Assembly: GCF_006569185.2 (NCBI RefSeq)
Contig: NZ_VIGC02000025.1
Coordinates: 37,433-101,432 of the forward strand
DNA length: 64,000 nucleotides
Reading direction: 5' to 3'
Source of the DNA: Litorilinea aerophila
GTDB lineage: Bacteria > Chloroflexota > Anaerolineae > Caldilineales > Caldilineaceae
The translations under genes were made by a program, and so were the position numbers. Shown here in pieces: positions 8,968 to 16,550 of this stretch (position 1 is the first letter of the stretch; the number at the start of each line of letters is the position of its first letter). The notes under the pieces were generated by a model that did no database searches, was not told the DNA's origin, and saw only the letters and a program-made list of their open reading frames with translations.

Positions 8968-10247
8968 CCCCGGAAGGGATGCCGGGCTGGCGGGGCTTCG
9001 CCGGGCGCGGGCAGGGTGAACGCGATGCAAGTCCCCTGGCCTGGGCGACTTTCCGCCCAGATTTTGCCGCCGTGATTTTCCACAAACCCCCGGGCAATGG
9101 CCAGCCCCATTCCCGCGCCCCCGGTGTGGCGGCTGCGGGATTTTTCACCCCGATAGAATTGATCGAAGATGTGGGGTAGATCCTCCGGGGCGATGCCTGG
9201 GCCGGTATCCCGGACCGTCACCTGCACTGCCCCGGAAAGCTTGCGGGCCTGGATGGTGACGGTGCCGCCTGGGGGAGTGTAGCGCAGGCCGTTGTTGACC
9301 AGGTTGGCCAGGACACGGCCGATCTGGCGTGCGTCCATCATCACCGGATCCACGCCCTCTTCTGCCGCCCCCTCCAGATGGATTCCCCGCGCGTGGGCCA
9401 GCTCCCGAAAACTTTCCAGCGTGTCCGAGATCAGGTCGGTCAAGGAGTGGAGCTGACGATTTTGGGGGAAGCCACCCGCGTCCAGCTGGGCCATGGCAAA
9501 GAGGTCATCGATGAGCAGGGCCAGCTCGTGGATGGAGCGCCGGGCCGTGTCCAAATAGCGCGCCCGGGTTTCCGGGTCTTCCACCATGCCGTCGGCCAGC
9601 GCTTCCACGATGGCTCGCACCGAGGCCAGGGGGGTGCGCAGGTCGTGGCCCACCCACGCGATCAAGTCCCGGCGCAGGGTCTCCGCTTCCTGCTGTTTGC
9701 GGGCGGCCACCTCCAGCTGTGCTGCCATCTTGTTGAAGGAACGGGCCAGGCCGGCCATCTCGTCATGGCCCGGCAGGTGGACCCGGGTGTCCAGATGTCC
9801 CTGGGCGATCCGGTTGGCGCCCTGGTGCAGAGCCCGGATGTTGTCGGTGAGGGTGGCAGAGAAGAAATAACCCAGCACCATGGCGATGCCGGCGGCAAAG
9901 GTGAGCAACAGCGTGGCCAGGGCGAGGTCATGCCGGTTGATGAACATCAGCCGGGCCGTTACCCATACGTTGAGGAAGGTGAGCACGCTGGAGAGGGCAT
10001 AGCTGCCAAAGAGGGTCCAGTACAGCCCGGGGGATCGATTGAGCCAGCCCAGCCGATAGACGCCGTAGCCCAGGCCCAGGGAGAGCAGCGCTGTGGCCGA
10101 CAGGAACCAGGTCATGGCCCAGAACTCTCCCTCCGGCGGCTGCATCAGCCAGTCGAAGATGGCCAGGGTCACCGCCACCACCAGGATGATCCCGGTCAGC
10201 AGGCGCAGGGGCAACCCGAGTGACCGGCGCCTGGCTTCAATTTTCAT
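8949..10247 (-). CDS. Sensor histidine kinase
   Basis: Membrane sensor kinase of a two-component pair, about 432 aa. The N-terminal third has several hydrophobic spans (four probable helices), followed by a HAMP-like linker and the H-box GHDLRTPLA with the phosphoryl histidine at about residue 201. The ATPase boxes are N (NLVNNGLRYTPP), G1 (DTGPGIAPEDL) and G2 (GGAGMGLAIA). No large extracytoplasmic loop is evident, so the signal may be in or near the membrane. The ATG at 10247 has GGGGGA at good spacing. It lies 45 bases after its response regulator. Confidence 0.93.
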   Translation of the reverse strand: MKIEARRRSLGLPLRLLTGIILVVAVTLAIFDWLMQPPEGEFWAMTWFLSATALLSLGLGYGVYRLGWLNRSPGLYWTLFGSYALSSVLTFLNVWVTARLMFINRHDLALATLLLTFAAGIAMVLGYFFSATLTDNIRALHQGANRIAQGHLDTRVHLPGHDEMAGLARSFNKMAAQLEVAARKQQEAETLRRDLIAWVGHDLRTPLASVRAIVEALADGMVEDPETRARYLDTARRSIHELALLIDDLFAMAQLDAGGFPQNRQLHSLTDLISDTLESFRELAHARGIHLEGAAEEGVDPVMMDARQIGRVLANLVNNGLRYTPPGGTVTIQARKLSGAVQVTVRDTGPGIAPEDLPHIFDQFYRGEKSRSRHTGGAGMGLAIARGFVENHGGKIWAESRPGQGTCIAFTLPAPGEAPPARHPFRGYRAAD

Positions 10248-10292
10248 GGACATTTCCCCCATCTGTGGCCCTCCACAATATCGCGCGAGCAA

Positions 10293-11009
10293 CTATTCAC
10301 CCGGGCCGGACTCCGGATCGAACCGGTATCCCACCCCCCAGACCGTTTGGATGTAACGGGGATTGGCCGGGTCGGGCTCGATCTTTTCCCGGAGCCGCCG
10401 CACGTGCACCGTCACCGTGCTGGGATCCAGGTAATCCCGTTCGCCCCACACCCGGTCCAGCAACTGGCTGCGGCTGAAGACCTGTCGCGGGTGGCTGGCC
10501 AGAAGCCAGAGGAGGTCAAACTCCCGGGCGGTCAGCTCTACTTCGCCGTGGGGCACGGTGACCAGGCGGCTCCGGGGGTCGATGCGCAGGTTGGGGAAGA
10601 CCAGGGGGCGGGCCTTCTGAAGGGCGTTCGCCTGTTGGGTCCGGCGCAGCACGGCCCGGACCCGGCTCACCAGCTCCTGGGGGCTGAAGGGTTTGACCAC
10701 GTAGTCGTCGGCGCCCATTTCCAGGCCCAGGATGCGGTCGCTCTCTTCGCCCCGGGCGGTGAGCATGATGATGGGCGTGTTGCCCTCGGCCCGCAGGCGT
10801 CGGGTGATCTCCAGGCCGTCGACCTGGGGCAACATCAGGTCCAGGATCACCAGATCCGGCGGGGAGAGGGTCAGGGCGCGCAGGGCTGTCTGGCCGTCAT
10901 GGGCAATCTCCACCTGGAAGCCGGCCCGCCGCAGGTAGAGGGTCACCACCTCCACGATGCTTTCTTCGTCATCGACCACCAGAATCTTCGAACTGGACAC
11001 GCTCTCCAT
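10293..11009 (-). CDS. OmpR/PhoB-family response regulator
   Basis: DNA-binding response regulator, about 238 aa. The receiver domain has the acidic pair in VVDDEES, the phosphoryl aspartate in LVILDLMLP, the switch Thr in IIMLTARGEE and the Lys in VVKPFSPQEL. A winged-helix output domain follows (LTAREFDLLWLLASHP, then DPSTVTVHVRRLREKI). The first gene of the pair, it precedes the kinase. The start is either ATG 11009 or GTG 11000; GAGG stands well for the GTG, so the first three residues are uncertain. Confidence 0.94.
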   Translation of the reverse strand: MESVSSSKILVVDDEESIVEVVTLYLRRAGFQVEIAHDGQTALRALTLSPPDLVILDLMLPQVDGLEITRRLRAEGNTPIIMLTARGEESDRILGLEMGADDYVVKPFSPQELVSRVRAVLRRTQQANALQKARPLVFPNLRIDPRSRLVTVPHGEVELTAREFDLLWLLASHPRQVFSRSQLLDRVWGERDYLDPSTVTVHVRRLREKIEPDPANPRYIQTVWGVGYRFDPESGPGE

Positions 11010-11182
11010 CCTCGAAAACCCGGCCGCCCGGACAGGCGGGCATAAACAGCGGGCATAAATAAACACTGTGTTGCCGTCACTCTCTTTGCAGATGGTTCAT
11101 CTGCGAAATCTGCGGTTTCTTCCGTAGAGTGTACCCTGTGGATGGGATCCAGGGCAAGGCGGTTTGTCGGTGCGCCATGGTG

Positions 11183-12412
11183 TCACGGGCTGGTTTCCCG
11201 TACCAGGGTCAGGTGAAGTACCAGGGCGCCGCAGGCGGCCAGGGCCGAGACGGCAGCCAGGCCGGCCACGCCGTGGGCCGTGTAGATCCAGGGGCCGCTG
11301 GCCGAAGCCAGGGTGGCCCCCACCAGGGAGATGGCCGTGTTCAGGGTCATCACCCGGGCACGGCGGTCCGGCGCCTGCTCACTGAGAAGGGGGAAGCTGC
11401 TCACCAGCGCGAACTCAAAAGCGCCCCGGGCGACTGCGATGCCCAGGATGGCGGGGACCAGCCCCACGTTGAGCCACGGCAGGGCCAGATAGCCGAGCAG
11501 GGTGCCGCTGGTGCCCAGGATGACGCTACGGCGCTTGCCGATGGCATCGGTGAAAAGGCTGACCGAGACGCTGGCTGTCAGGTCAAAAAAGCCCAACAGC
11601 AGGGCTACCGTTCCCAGCTGTGCCGGCCCCAGGCCATATTCCAGGTTCAACCAGGTGCCGTGGGTGATCATCACCTGCAGCGCGCCGTAGTAGGTCAGGG
11701 CAGTGGCCAGGATGGCGGCATAGGCGGATCGGGCATTTCCTCCCAGGTCGAAAAAGGCACGTATCCGTTGCCCGATCCCTACCCTGGCGGGGACCGCTGC
11801 TCCTCGCCCGCCTCCATGACCATGGCTTCCAGTCGTCTCGGGCAGGGTGGTGAATACCGTCCACATGGCCAGCATGCCCACGCCCAACAGCCAGAAGGGC
11901 GCACGCCAGCCCCACTCCTGGATGAGCCAGCCGATGAGCGACAGGCTGACGATGCCGGTAAGGGCCCATGAATACTCTAGCATGCCCATGCCCCGGGCCC
12001 GCCGGGCGTAGGGCAGGCGGGCGCTCAAATAGGCCTGCAGGGTGGGGATAAAGCCGGCAATGCCCAGGCCGCTCAACACCATGCCCACCACGGCCATGCT
12101 CAGGTGGTAGCTGCCGGCGATGAGGAAGGAACCGGCCGCACCCAGAAGTAATGACAGTCGCAGGACGCGGCGGTAACCCTGGCGATCGGCCAGGACGCCC
12201 AGGAATGGCGCACAGAGCCCCATGAGATTGCGCAGACTGACCAGCTGCCCCATGGTGACCACATCCGTCCCCAGGCCGGCTGCGAAGAGGGAAAGGAAAG
12301 GGTTGAAAATCTGGCTGTGGGTGTCTACCAGCAGACGAGCCGCAATGCTGGTTCCCATCAGGCGGCCGAAGGAAATCTCCCCCCGCGCCTGTTGTGTCGC
12401 CGATTTGGCCAT
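11183..12412 (-). CDS. MFS transporter
   Basis: Major facilitator superfamily permease of 409 aa with about 12 hydrophobic segments and the loop 2-3 signature variant GVLADRQGYRRVLRLS. A central cytoplasmic loop is rich in Gly/His (GSHGHGGGRG). The substrate is not identifiable; a drug or metabolite efflux role is the usual default. The start at 12412 has GAGG at 6-base spacing. It follows the lipoprotein gene by 41 bases, so the two may be co-transcribed. Confidence 0.85.
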   Translation of the reverse strand: MAKSATQQARGEISFGRLMGTSIAARLLVDTHSQIFNPFLSLFAAGLGTDVVTMGQLVSLRNLMGLCAPFLGVLADRQGYRRVLRLSLLLGAAGSFLIAGSYHLSMAVVGMVLSGLGIAGFIPTLQAYLSARLPYARRARGMGMLEYSWALTGIVSLSLIGWLIQEWGWRAPFWLLGVGMLAMWTVFTTLPETTGSHGHGGGRGAAVPARVGIGQRIRAFFDLGGNARSAYAAILATALTYYGALQVMITHGTWLNLEYGLGPAQLGTVALLLGFFDLTASVSVSLFTDAIGKRRSVILGTSGTLLGYLALPWLNVGLVPAILGIAVARGAFEFALVSSFPLLSEQAPDRRARVMTLNTAISLVGATLASASGPWIYTAHGVAGLAAVSALAACGALVLHLTLVRETSP

Positions 12413-12453
12413 GGCATACCTCAGTATGGACGTTGGAATGGTGATGGGTGACC

Positions 12454-13167
12454 TTACGGCTGGGGCTGCACCCGGTGTACGGTGGCCCCTGGAGGCGGCA
12501 CGAAGTCGAAGACCAGGGGATCGATCTCCTGGTTGAAAATGGCCAGGGTGAACTGGATCTGCCGGCCGCTGCTATCCCGCAGGGCAAGGGGATAGCCGAA
12601 CTCCCGGTCCAGCCAGAGCTCTAAAGGCCCGGGCGGAAAGGCGCCATCGTCGTCGGGGATCACCACTTCCAGGTGCCGCGTGGGCCGCCCGGCGATGGTT
12701 TCATCGGCCAGTTCCCGCAGGGCGTATCCCCGCTGTAACACCGCCAACACCTGGTACGGAAGCCGTTCCAGCATGGAGCCGGCGCCGGCTTCGCCCAGGA
12801 GGTCGGGCCGGTACTGGGTGCGATCCACCACCGTGGCCATGTCCAGGGCGGGGGTATAGACCCACCCCTCCCGGTCGTTGAGGACGACGATGGTGCCCTG
12901 AAAGGCGGGCGGGCCTGCTTCGGTTTCCGTGCGCAGAAATTCCGGCGGCTGTACCCAGATTTCTTGCTCTAATGTGGCGGACTGCAGGGAAATCTGTAGT
13001 CGCCCCTGGAGGGTCTGGAGCCGGCCCAACTGTTGTTCCACCTGCCCGGCCAGATCCTGCCGGCCGCCACAGGCAGCCAACAGGAGGAGCCCCAGGGCCA
13101 GGAGGGCTTGCCAGAGCCGTTGCGGAAAAGTCCGGCCGGGCCCGCGGCCCTTGTGTTTCATGATCAT
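12454..13167 (-). CDS. Lipoprotein, LolA-like/outer-membrane lipoprotein-sorting fold
   Basis: About 237 aa with a lipoprotein signal peptide: basic start, hydrophobic stretch and lipobox LLAACGG. The mature part begins with a helix (LAGQVEQQLGRLQTLQGRLQ) and continues with beta-strand-rich sequence (WVQPPEFLRTE, LWLDREFGYPLAL), resembling the LolA/LppX half-barrel seen in lipoproteins that bind lipids or act in sporulation-like signalling. The family assignment is by pattern only. The ATG at 13167 has AGGACG upstream; an in-frame opening to 13812 overlaps ftsK and is a shadow. Confidence 0.7.
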   Translation of the reverse strand: MIMKHKGRGPGRTFPQRLWQALLALGLLLLAACGGRQDLAGQVEQQLGRLQTLQGRLQISLQSATLEQEIWVQPPEFLRTETEAGPPAFQGTIVVLNDREGWVYTPALDMATVVDRTQYRPDLLGEAGAGSMLERLPYQVLAVLQRGYALRELADETIAGRPTRHLEVVIPDDDGAFPPGPLELWLDREFGYPLALRDSSGRQIQFTLAIFNQEIDPLVFDFVPPPGATVHRVQPQP

Positions 13168-13195
13168 GGCGCGTCCTGCATGGTGTGTGGGTGGG

Positions 13196-15664
13196 TTACA
13201 TCCAGATGCGGGGGACATCGGGGTCGGATTCGTCTTTGGATGTATGTTGGGGTGAAGGCGATTCGGGTCGTCCTCGCCCTCCGGTGGGTGGGGCAGAGCG
13301 GTCAGCGGACGATGTGGGGCCCAGCAGGCAGGGCCGCCCCTGGCTGCCCCCCTGGTCTGGCCCCAGGATGCCAGCTTCTTCCAGCTGATCCACCAGCCGG
13401 CTGGCCCGGCTATAGCCGATGCGCAGCTTTCGCTGCAGCAGGCTGACCGATCCCCGGCCGGCTTCCCGCACAATCTCCACGGCGTCGTCAAAGAGTTCGT
13501 CCCGGGCTTCTGCGGCCCGCAGCTGCTCGATTTCCTGGAAGAGAGGCGGTTGAGCCAAGCCCGTCGTCGTCTGGGCCGGTTGGGTCGGCAGGCCGACGTC
13601 GGGCTCGGGTGCCAGCTCGGGAGGCTGGACCGCCATTTGGGGCGTCGGCCGGGGGGCAAGCCCGGCATCCTCCAGGGTCCGTGCGCCCTTCCAGTAGCGC
13701 ACCACCCGGTTGATCTCCTCGTCGCTGAGCCAGGTGCCCTGGAGCCGTTCCAGGCGGCTGGCATCGGCGCGCATGAAGAGCATGTCCCCCCGCCCCAGGA
13801 GCCGTTCGGCACCGGGCATGTCCAGGATGACCCGGCTGTCTATCTGGCTGCTGACAGCAAAGGCGATGCGGGCCGGAAAGTTGGCCTTGATCAGGCCGGT
13901 GATCACGTCCACCGAGGGGCGTTGGGTGGCGATGATCAGGTGGATGCCCACGGCCCGGGCCATCTGGGCCAGGCGGCAGATGTGCTTCTCCACCTCCTCC
14001 GGCGCGGCCATCATCAGGTCGGCCATTTCATCCACCACCACCACGATGTAGGGCAGGGTTGGCTCCTGGCGCTTGAGCAGATAGCTGTTATAGCGCTCCA
14101 GATCCCGCGCGTTGACCTTGCTGAAGAGCTGGTAGCGCCGCTCCATCTCCTTGACGGCCCAGAAGAGGACGCCGGCCGCTTTGTCCACTTCGGTGACGAC
14201 CGGACTGAGGAGATGGGGGATGCCGTTGTAGACACTCAGCTCCACCATCTTGGGGTCCACCATCAGGAAGCGCAGGGTGTCGGGCGTGTGGGTCAGCAGC
14301 AGGCAGGTGATGATGGCGTTGATGCAGACCGATTTGCCCGTGCCCGTGGCGCCGGCGATGAGCAGGTGGGGCATCCGGGCCAGGTCCGCCACGATGGGCT
14401 GGCCCTTGACGTCCTCGCCCAGGGCAATGGGGAGCTTCCCCTTTATCTTCATCTGCTCGAAGGCTTCACTCTCCATGAGCTCCTTCAGGCCCACCACATT
14501 GCTTTCCTGGTTGGGGACCTCCACGCCCACGTAGTTGGTGCCGGGGATGGGCGCCTCGATGCGGACACTGGACGCGGCCAGGGCCAGGGCCAGGTCGTTG
14601 GCCAGGGCGGCGATCTTGCTCACCTTGACTTTGACCCGCTTGACTTCCCCTTTGACAGTGCGCTCGATGTAGCCCGGCTTGATCAGATACTGGGTCACCG
14701 AGGGGCCCTTATAGGCTCCCTCGAAGTCCGCCGGTACGCCGAACAGGGCCAGGGTTTCCTGGATCAGGCGGCCCTGGCGTCGGATCAGGTCGTCGCTGTC
14801 CACCTGCCGGTCCCAGTCCAGGAGCATCTCCGACAGTTTGGGCAACTGCCACTCCTGGCCACCCACGATGTGTGGCGTGAGGATTTCGGCTTCCCGGCTG
14901 GGGGTGACCGGAGGGGCCGGCCGGGGGGCTGGGGCCGCAGGCGCTTCTGCCGGAGGGGGACCTGACCGCCCCTCTGGGCGTACCAGGTTGGCCGGCGCTG
15001 GGGCCGGTGGCTGTGGCTCCCAGAAGGGCAGGCGTTCCCGCAGGCGCTTCCACCACGGCACCTGACCGCTGGGGATGGGCAGGGAAGGCTGGATGGGAAC
15101 CGGGCCACCCAGCCCCGGCCGGGCGTGCCACTGCCCATCCAGCCAGCTCCAGATTCGTTCTGCCAGATCGATCAGGCGCCGGTCGGTGAGGAGGATCAGG
15201 CCGGAGACCGCCAGAAAGGAGGTCACCGCCCAGGCCCCCCAGGGGCCCAGGGCCCGGCTCAAGCCGGTGGCCAGCAGGTTGCCCAGCCAGCCGCCGGCAG
15301 TGGGTTCCAGCCGGCTCCAGAGGGCGGCGCCGGTGATGTAGGCGAAGAAGAGCAGCGCACAGCCCGCCGGCCGTTGCCAGGGCAGGTCCGGCATGCGCTC
15401 AATGGCCCGGATGACCATCCACAGGCCCAGCGCGCCGGTGACCAGGGGCACTCCCCAGACGCCCACCCCCACCAGGATGGTGAGGCTGTCGATCCACCAG
15501 CCTGTGAGCTGCCCCCGGCTGCCGGTCAGCAGGCTCAACAGCGTAAAAACTGAAATGAGAACCAGCGACAGGCCAATCACCTCGGCCCGCAGGAGGCTCT
15601 CCCGCAGTTGCTGGAGTAAGCTGGGTTGTGGTTTGGATCGACGGGACCGTCTTCGCTTTGCCAT
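13196..15664 (-). CDS. ftsK: DNA translocase FtsK/SpoIIIE
   Basis: Septal DNA pump that clears chromosome ends during division. About 822 aa. There are N-terminal transmembrane helices (residues ~30-180), a Pro/Ala-rich linker, then the motor: Walker A GATGTGKSV near residue 438, Walker B VVVVDEMADL near 540, and the motif IATQRPSVDVITGLIK. A C-terminal gamma winged helix (LQRKLRIGYSRASRLVDQLEE) would read polarity sequences. The ATG at 15664 starts MAKRRRSRRSK; a TTG at 15685 is the alternative. A strong promoter and a LexA-like box lie upstream. Confidence 0.95.
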   Translation of the reverse strand: MAKRRRSRRSKPQPSLLQQLRESLLRAEVIGLSLVLISVFTLLSLLTGSRGQLTGWWIDSLTILVGVGVWGVPLVTGALGLWMVIRAIERMPDLPWQRPAGCALLFFAYITGAALWSRLEPTAGGWLGNLLATGLSRALGPWGAWAVTSFLAVSGLILLTDRRLIDLAERIWSWLDGQWHARPGLGGPVPIQPSLPIPSGQVPWWKRLRERLPFWEPQPPAPAPANLVRPEGRSGPPPAEAPAAPAPRPAPPVTPSREAEILTPHIVGGQEWQLPKLSEMLLDWDRQVDSDDLIRRQGRLIQETLALFGVPADFEGAYKGPSVTQYLIKPGYIERTVKGEVKRVKVKVSKIAALANDLALALAASSVRIEAPIPGTNYVGVEVPNQESNVVGLKELMESEAFEQMKIKGKLPIALGEDVKGQPIVADLARMPHLLIAGATGTGKSVCINAIITCLLLTHTPDTLRFLMVDPKMVELSVYNGIPHLLSPVVTEVDKAAGVLFWAVKEMERRYQLFSKVNARDLERYNSYLLKRQEPTLPYIVVVVDEMADLMMAAPEEVEKHICRLAQMARAVGIHLIIATQRPSVDVITGLIKANFPARIAFAVSSQIDSRVILDMPGAERLLGRGDMLFMRADASRLERLQGTWLSDEEINRVVRYWKGARTLEDAGLAPRPTPQMAVQPPELAPEPDVGLPTQPAQTTTGLAQPPLFQEIEQLRAAEARDELFDDAVEIVREAGRGSVSLLQRKLRIGYSRASRLVDQLEEAGILGPDQGGSQGRPCLLGPTSSADRSAPPTGGRGRPESPSPQHTSKDESDPDVPRIWM

Positions 15665-15686
15665 AGGGAATTTAAACTGCCTCAAA

Positions 15687-15700
15687 CGAACAAACGTTCA
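15687..15700. promoter_or_regulatory. LexA-like (SOS) box in the ftsK promoter
   Basis: CGAAC-AAAC-GTTCA matches the Gram-positive-type LexA consensus CGAAC-N4-GTTCG at 9 of 10 arm positions. It lies between the ftsK -10 element and the start codon, over the expected transcription start, where a repressor would block initiation. Confidence 0.5.
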
Positions 15701-15705
15701 AGGCC

Positions 15706-15734
15706 AGTATAGCATGCCCGCGGCGCCCCTGCAA
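15706..15734 (-). promoter_or_regulatory. Sigma70-type promoter of ftsK
   Basis: On the minus strand: TTGCAG (15734-15729), a 17-base spacer, TATACT (15711-15706). About 42 bases separate the -10 from the ATG at 15664. Confidence 0.65.
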
Positions 15735-15823
15735 GAGATTCAAAGACAGAGCTTCTATGCCAGGTGGCCTGGTAAGCGCGCCAAACGCGCAGCTATACCT
15801 CTTCCCATACCATCCGGAGGTGG

Positions 15824-15829
15824 TATAAT
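15824..15829 (+). promoter_or_regulatory. Predicted -10 element for the small gene pair
   Basis: TATAAT in an AT-richer segment, 81 bases before the ATG at 15911 and divergent from the ftsK promoter. The -35 is not clear. Confidence 0.35.
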
Positions 15830-15910
15830 TGTGGCAGGTATATTGCACAGATGAAACGTGTACAAGGCAGCTCCTTCCGTCCCCAGTGAGGCGACATCCC
15901 CCTAAAACCC

Positions 15911-16150
15911 ATGGGTCAGTCTTTCAGGATTATCAGCGACATTCGAAACATTGAGACCATCGCATCTGGCCGTGGCGTACACATTCGAAAGTATCTGGAA
16001 CGTTATTACGGCAGGGGGCGTTGGCGGAAGATGAAAGGTGTTGCGACCGTGGAGCTCGCTGATGGAACCTTTTGGGAGGCAGAAATCCACTGGTATGAAG
16101 CCCACGGCATTGGTCGCAGAGATTTCAAAATTAAGAGGTTGATCCGATGA
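15911..16150 (+). CDS. Small basic protein of unknown function (79 aa)
   Basis: Encodes MGQSFRIISDIRNIETIASG... with a basic central helix (RKYLERYYGRGRWRKMKG) and a strand-like C-terminal half containing VELADGTFWEAEIHWYEA. The ending GIGRRDFKIKRLIR is also basic. The mix suggests a compact alpha/beta fold, perhaps nucleic acid-binding or toxin-like, but no family is recognised. Its stop overlaps the next start (ATGA at 16147-16150), so the two are a translationally coupled pair. GC content is visibly lower than in neighbouring genes, which may indicate transfer. Confidence 0.65.
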   Translation: MGQSFRIISDIRNIETIASGRGVHIRKYLERYYGRGRWRKMKGVATVELADGTFWEAEIHWYEAHGIGRRDFKIKRLIR

Positions 16151-16380
16151 GCCAATTTGTGATCTGTATTAACAATCAAGGCAACCAGGCCAGCCTGATC
16201 GTGGGTAAGGTGTACCGCCGCCTACCCGATTCCCAGGCGGAAGCCCATCAGATGTTTCGCATCGTGGATGAAGACAAAAGCGAACCCGAAGGATATTTGT
16301 ATCCGGCGTCCATGTTTGTTCCGGTGGAGCTGCCAGAGGAAGTCCAACGGGTTTTGATGGCAGCGGAGTCGGGAGGGTGA
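16147..16380 (+). CDS. Small protein of unknown function (77 aa)
   Basis: Encodes MSQFVICINNQGNQASLIVGKVYRRLPD, then FRIVDEDKSEPEGYLYPASMFVPVELPEEV. The pattern looks like a small SH3-like beta-barrel: short strands, a tyrosine/proline-rich turn and a closing amphipathic helix. Similar short proteins that begin with a CI(D/N)N-type motif and contain EDYLYP are, to my recollection, common as orphan hypotheticals in Chloroflexota and Cyanobacteria. Overlap with the upstream gene suggests joint function. No catalytic motif is visible. Confidence 0.65.
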   Translation: MSQFVICINNQGNQASLIVGKVYRRLPDSQAEAHQMFRIVDEDKSEPEGYLYPASMFVPVELPEEVQRVLMAAESGG

Positions 16381-16412
16381 TGGCCGTTGGGGGGCGACTG
16401 TGCCAGTTTGCC

Positions 16413-16484
16413 GTAAATACCACGGCAGAAATTCGCCGATAGTTCCCCCATAGATAGGGGCGGCGAATTTCTGCCGGGACTACG
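16413..16484 (+). repeat. Dispersed palindrome-ended repeat, family 1, copy C (short form)
   Basis: GTAAATACCACGGCAGAAAT at the left and CGGCGAATTTCTGCCGGG at the right, enclosing a small hairpin CCCCC-atagata-GGGG. The internal GCACGACCTCTGG segment of copies A, B and D is missing. It lies between the convergent small-gene pair and rnj. Confidence 0.7.
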
Positions 16485-16550
16485 ACTCATCGGTGCCCCC
16501 AACCTGGCCAGGAGGGGGCCTGTCAACGGAAGCCGCCGACAGATGGACGG

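Noticed and set aside
12935..12956. Another copy of repeat family 1 (GCAGAAATTCCGGCGG)
   Set aside because: Inside the lipoprotein coding sequence, with only one arm matching; taken as chance.
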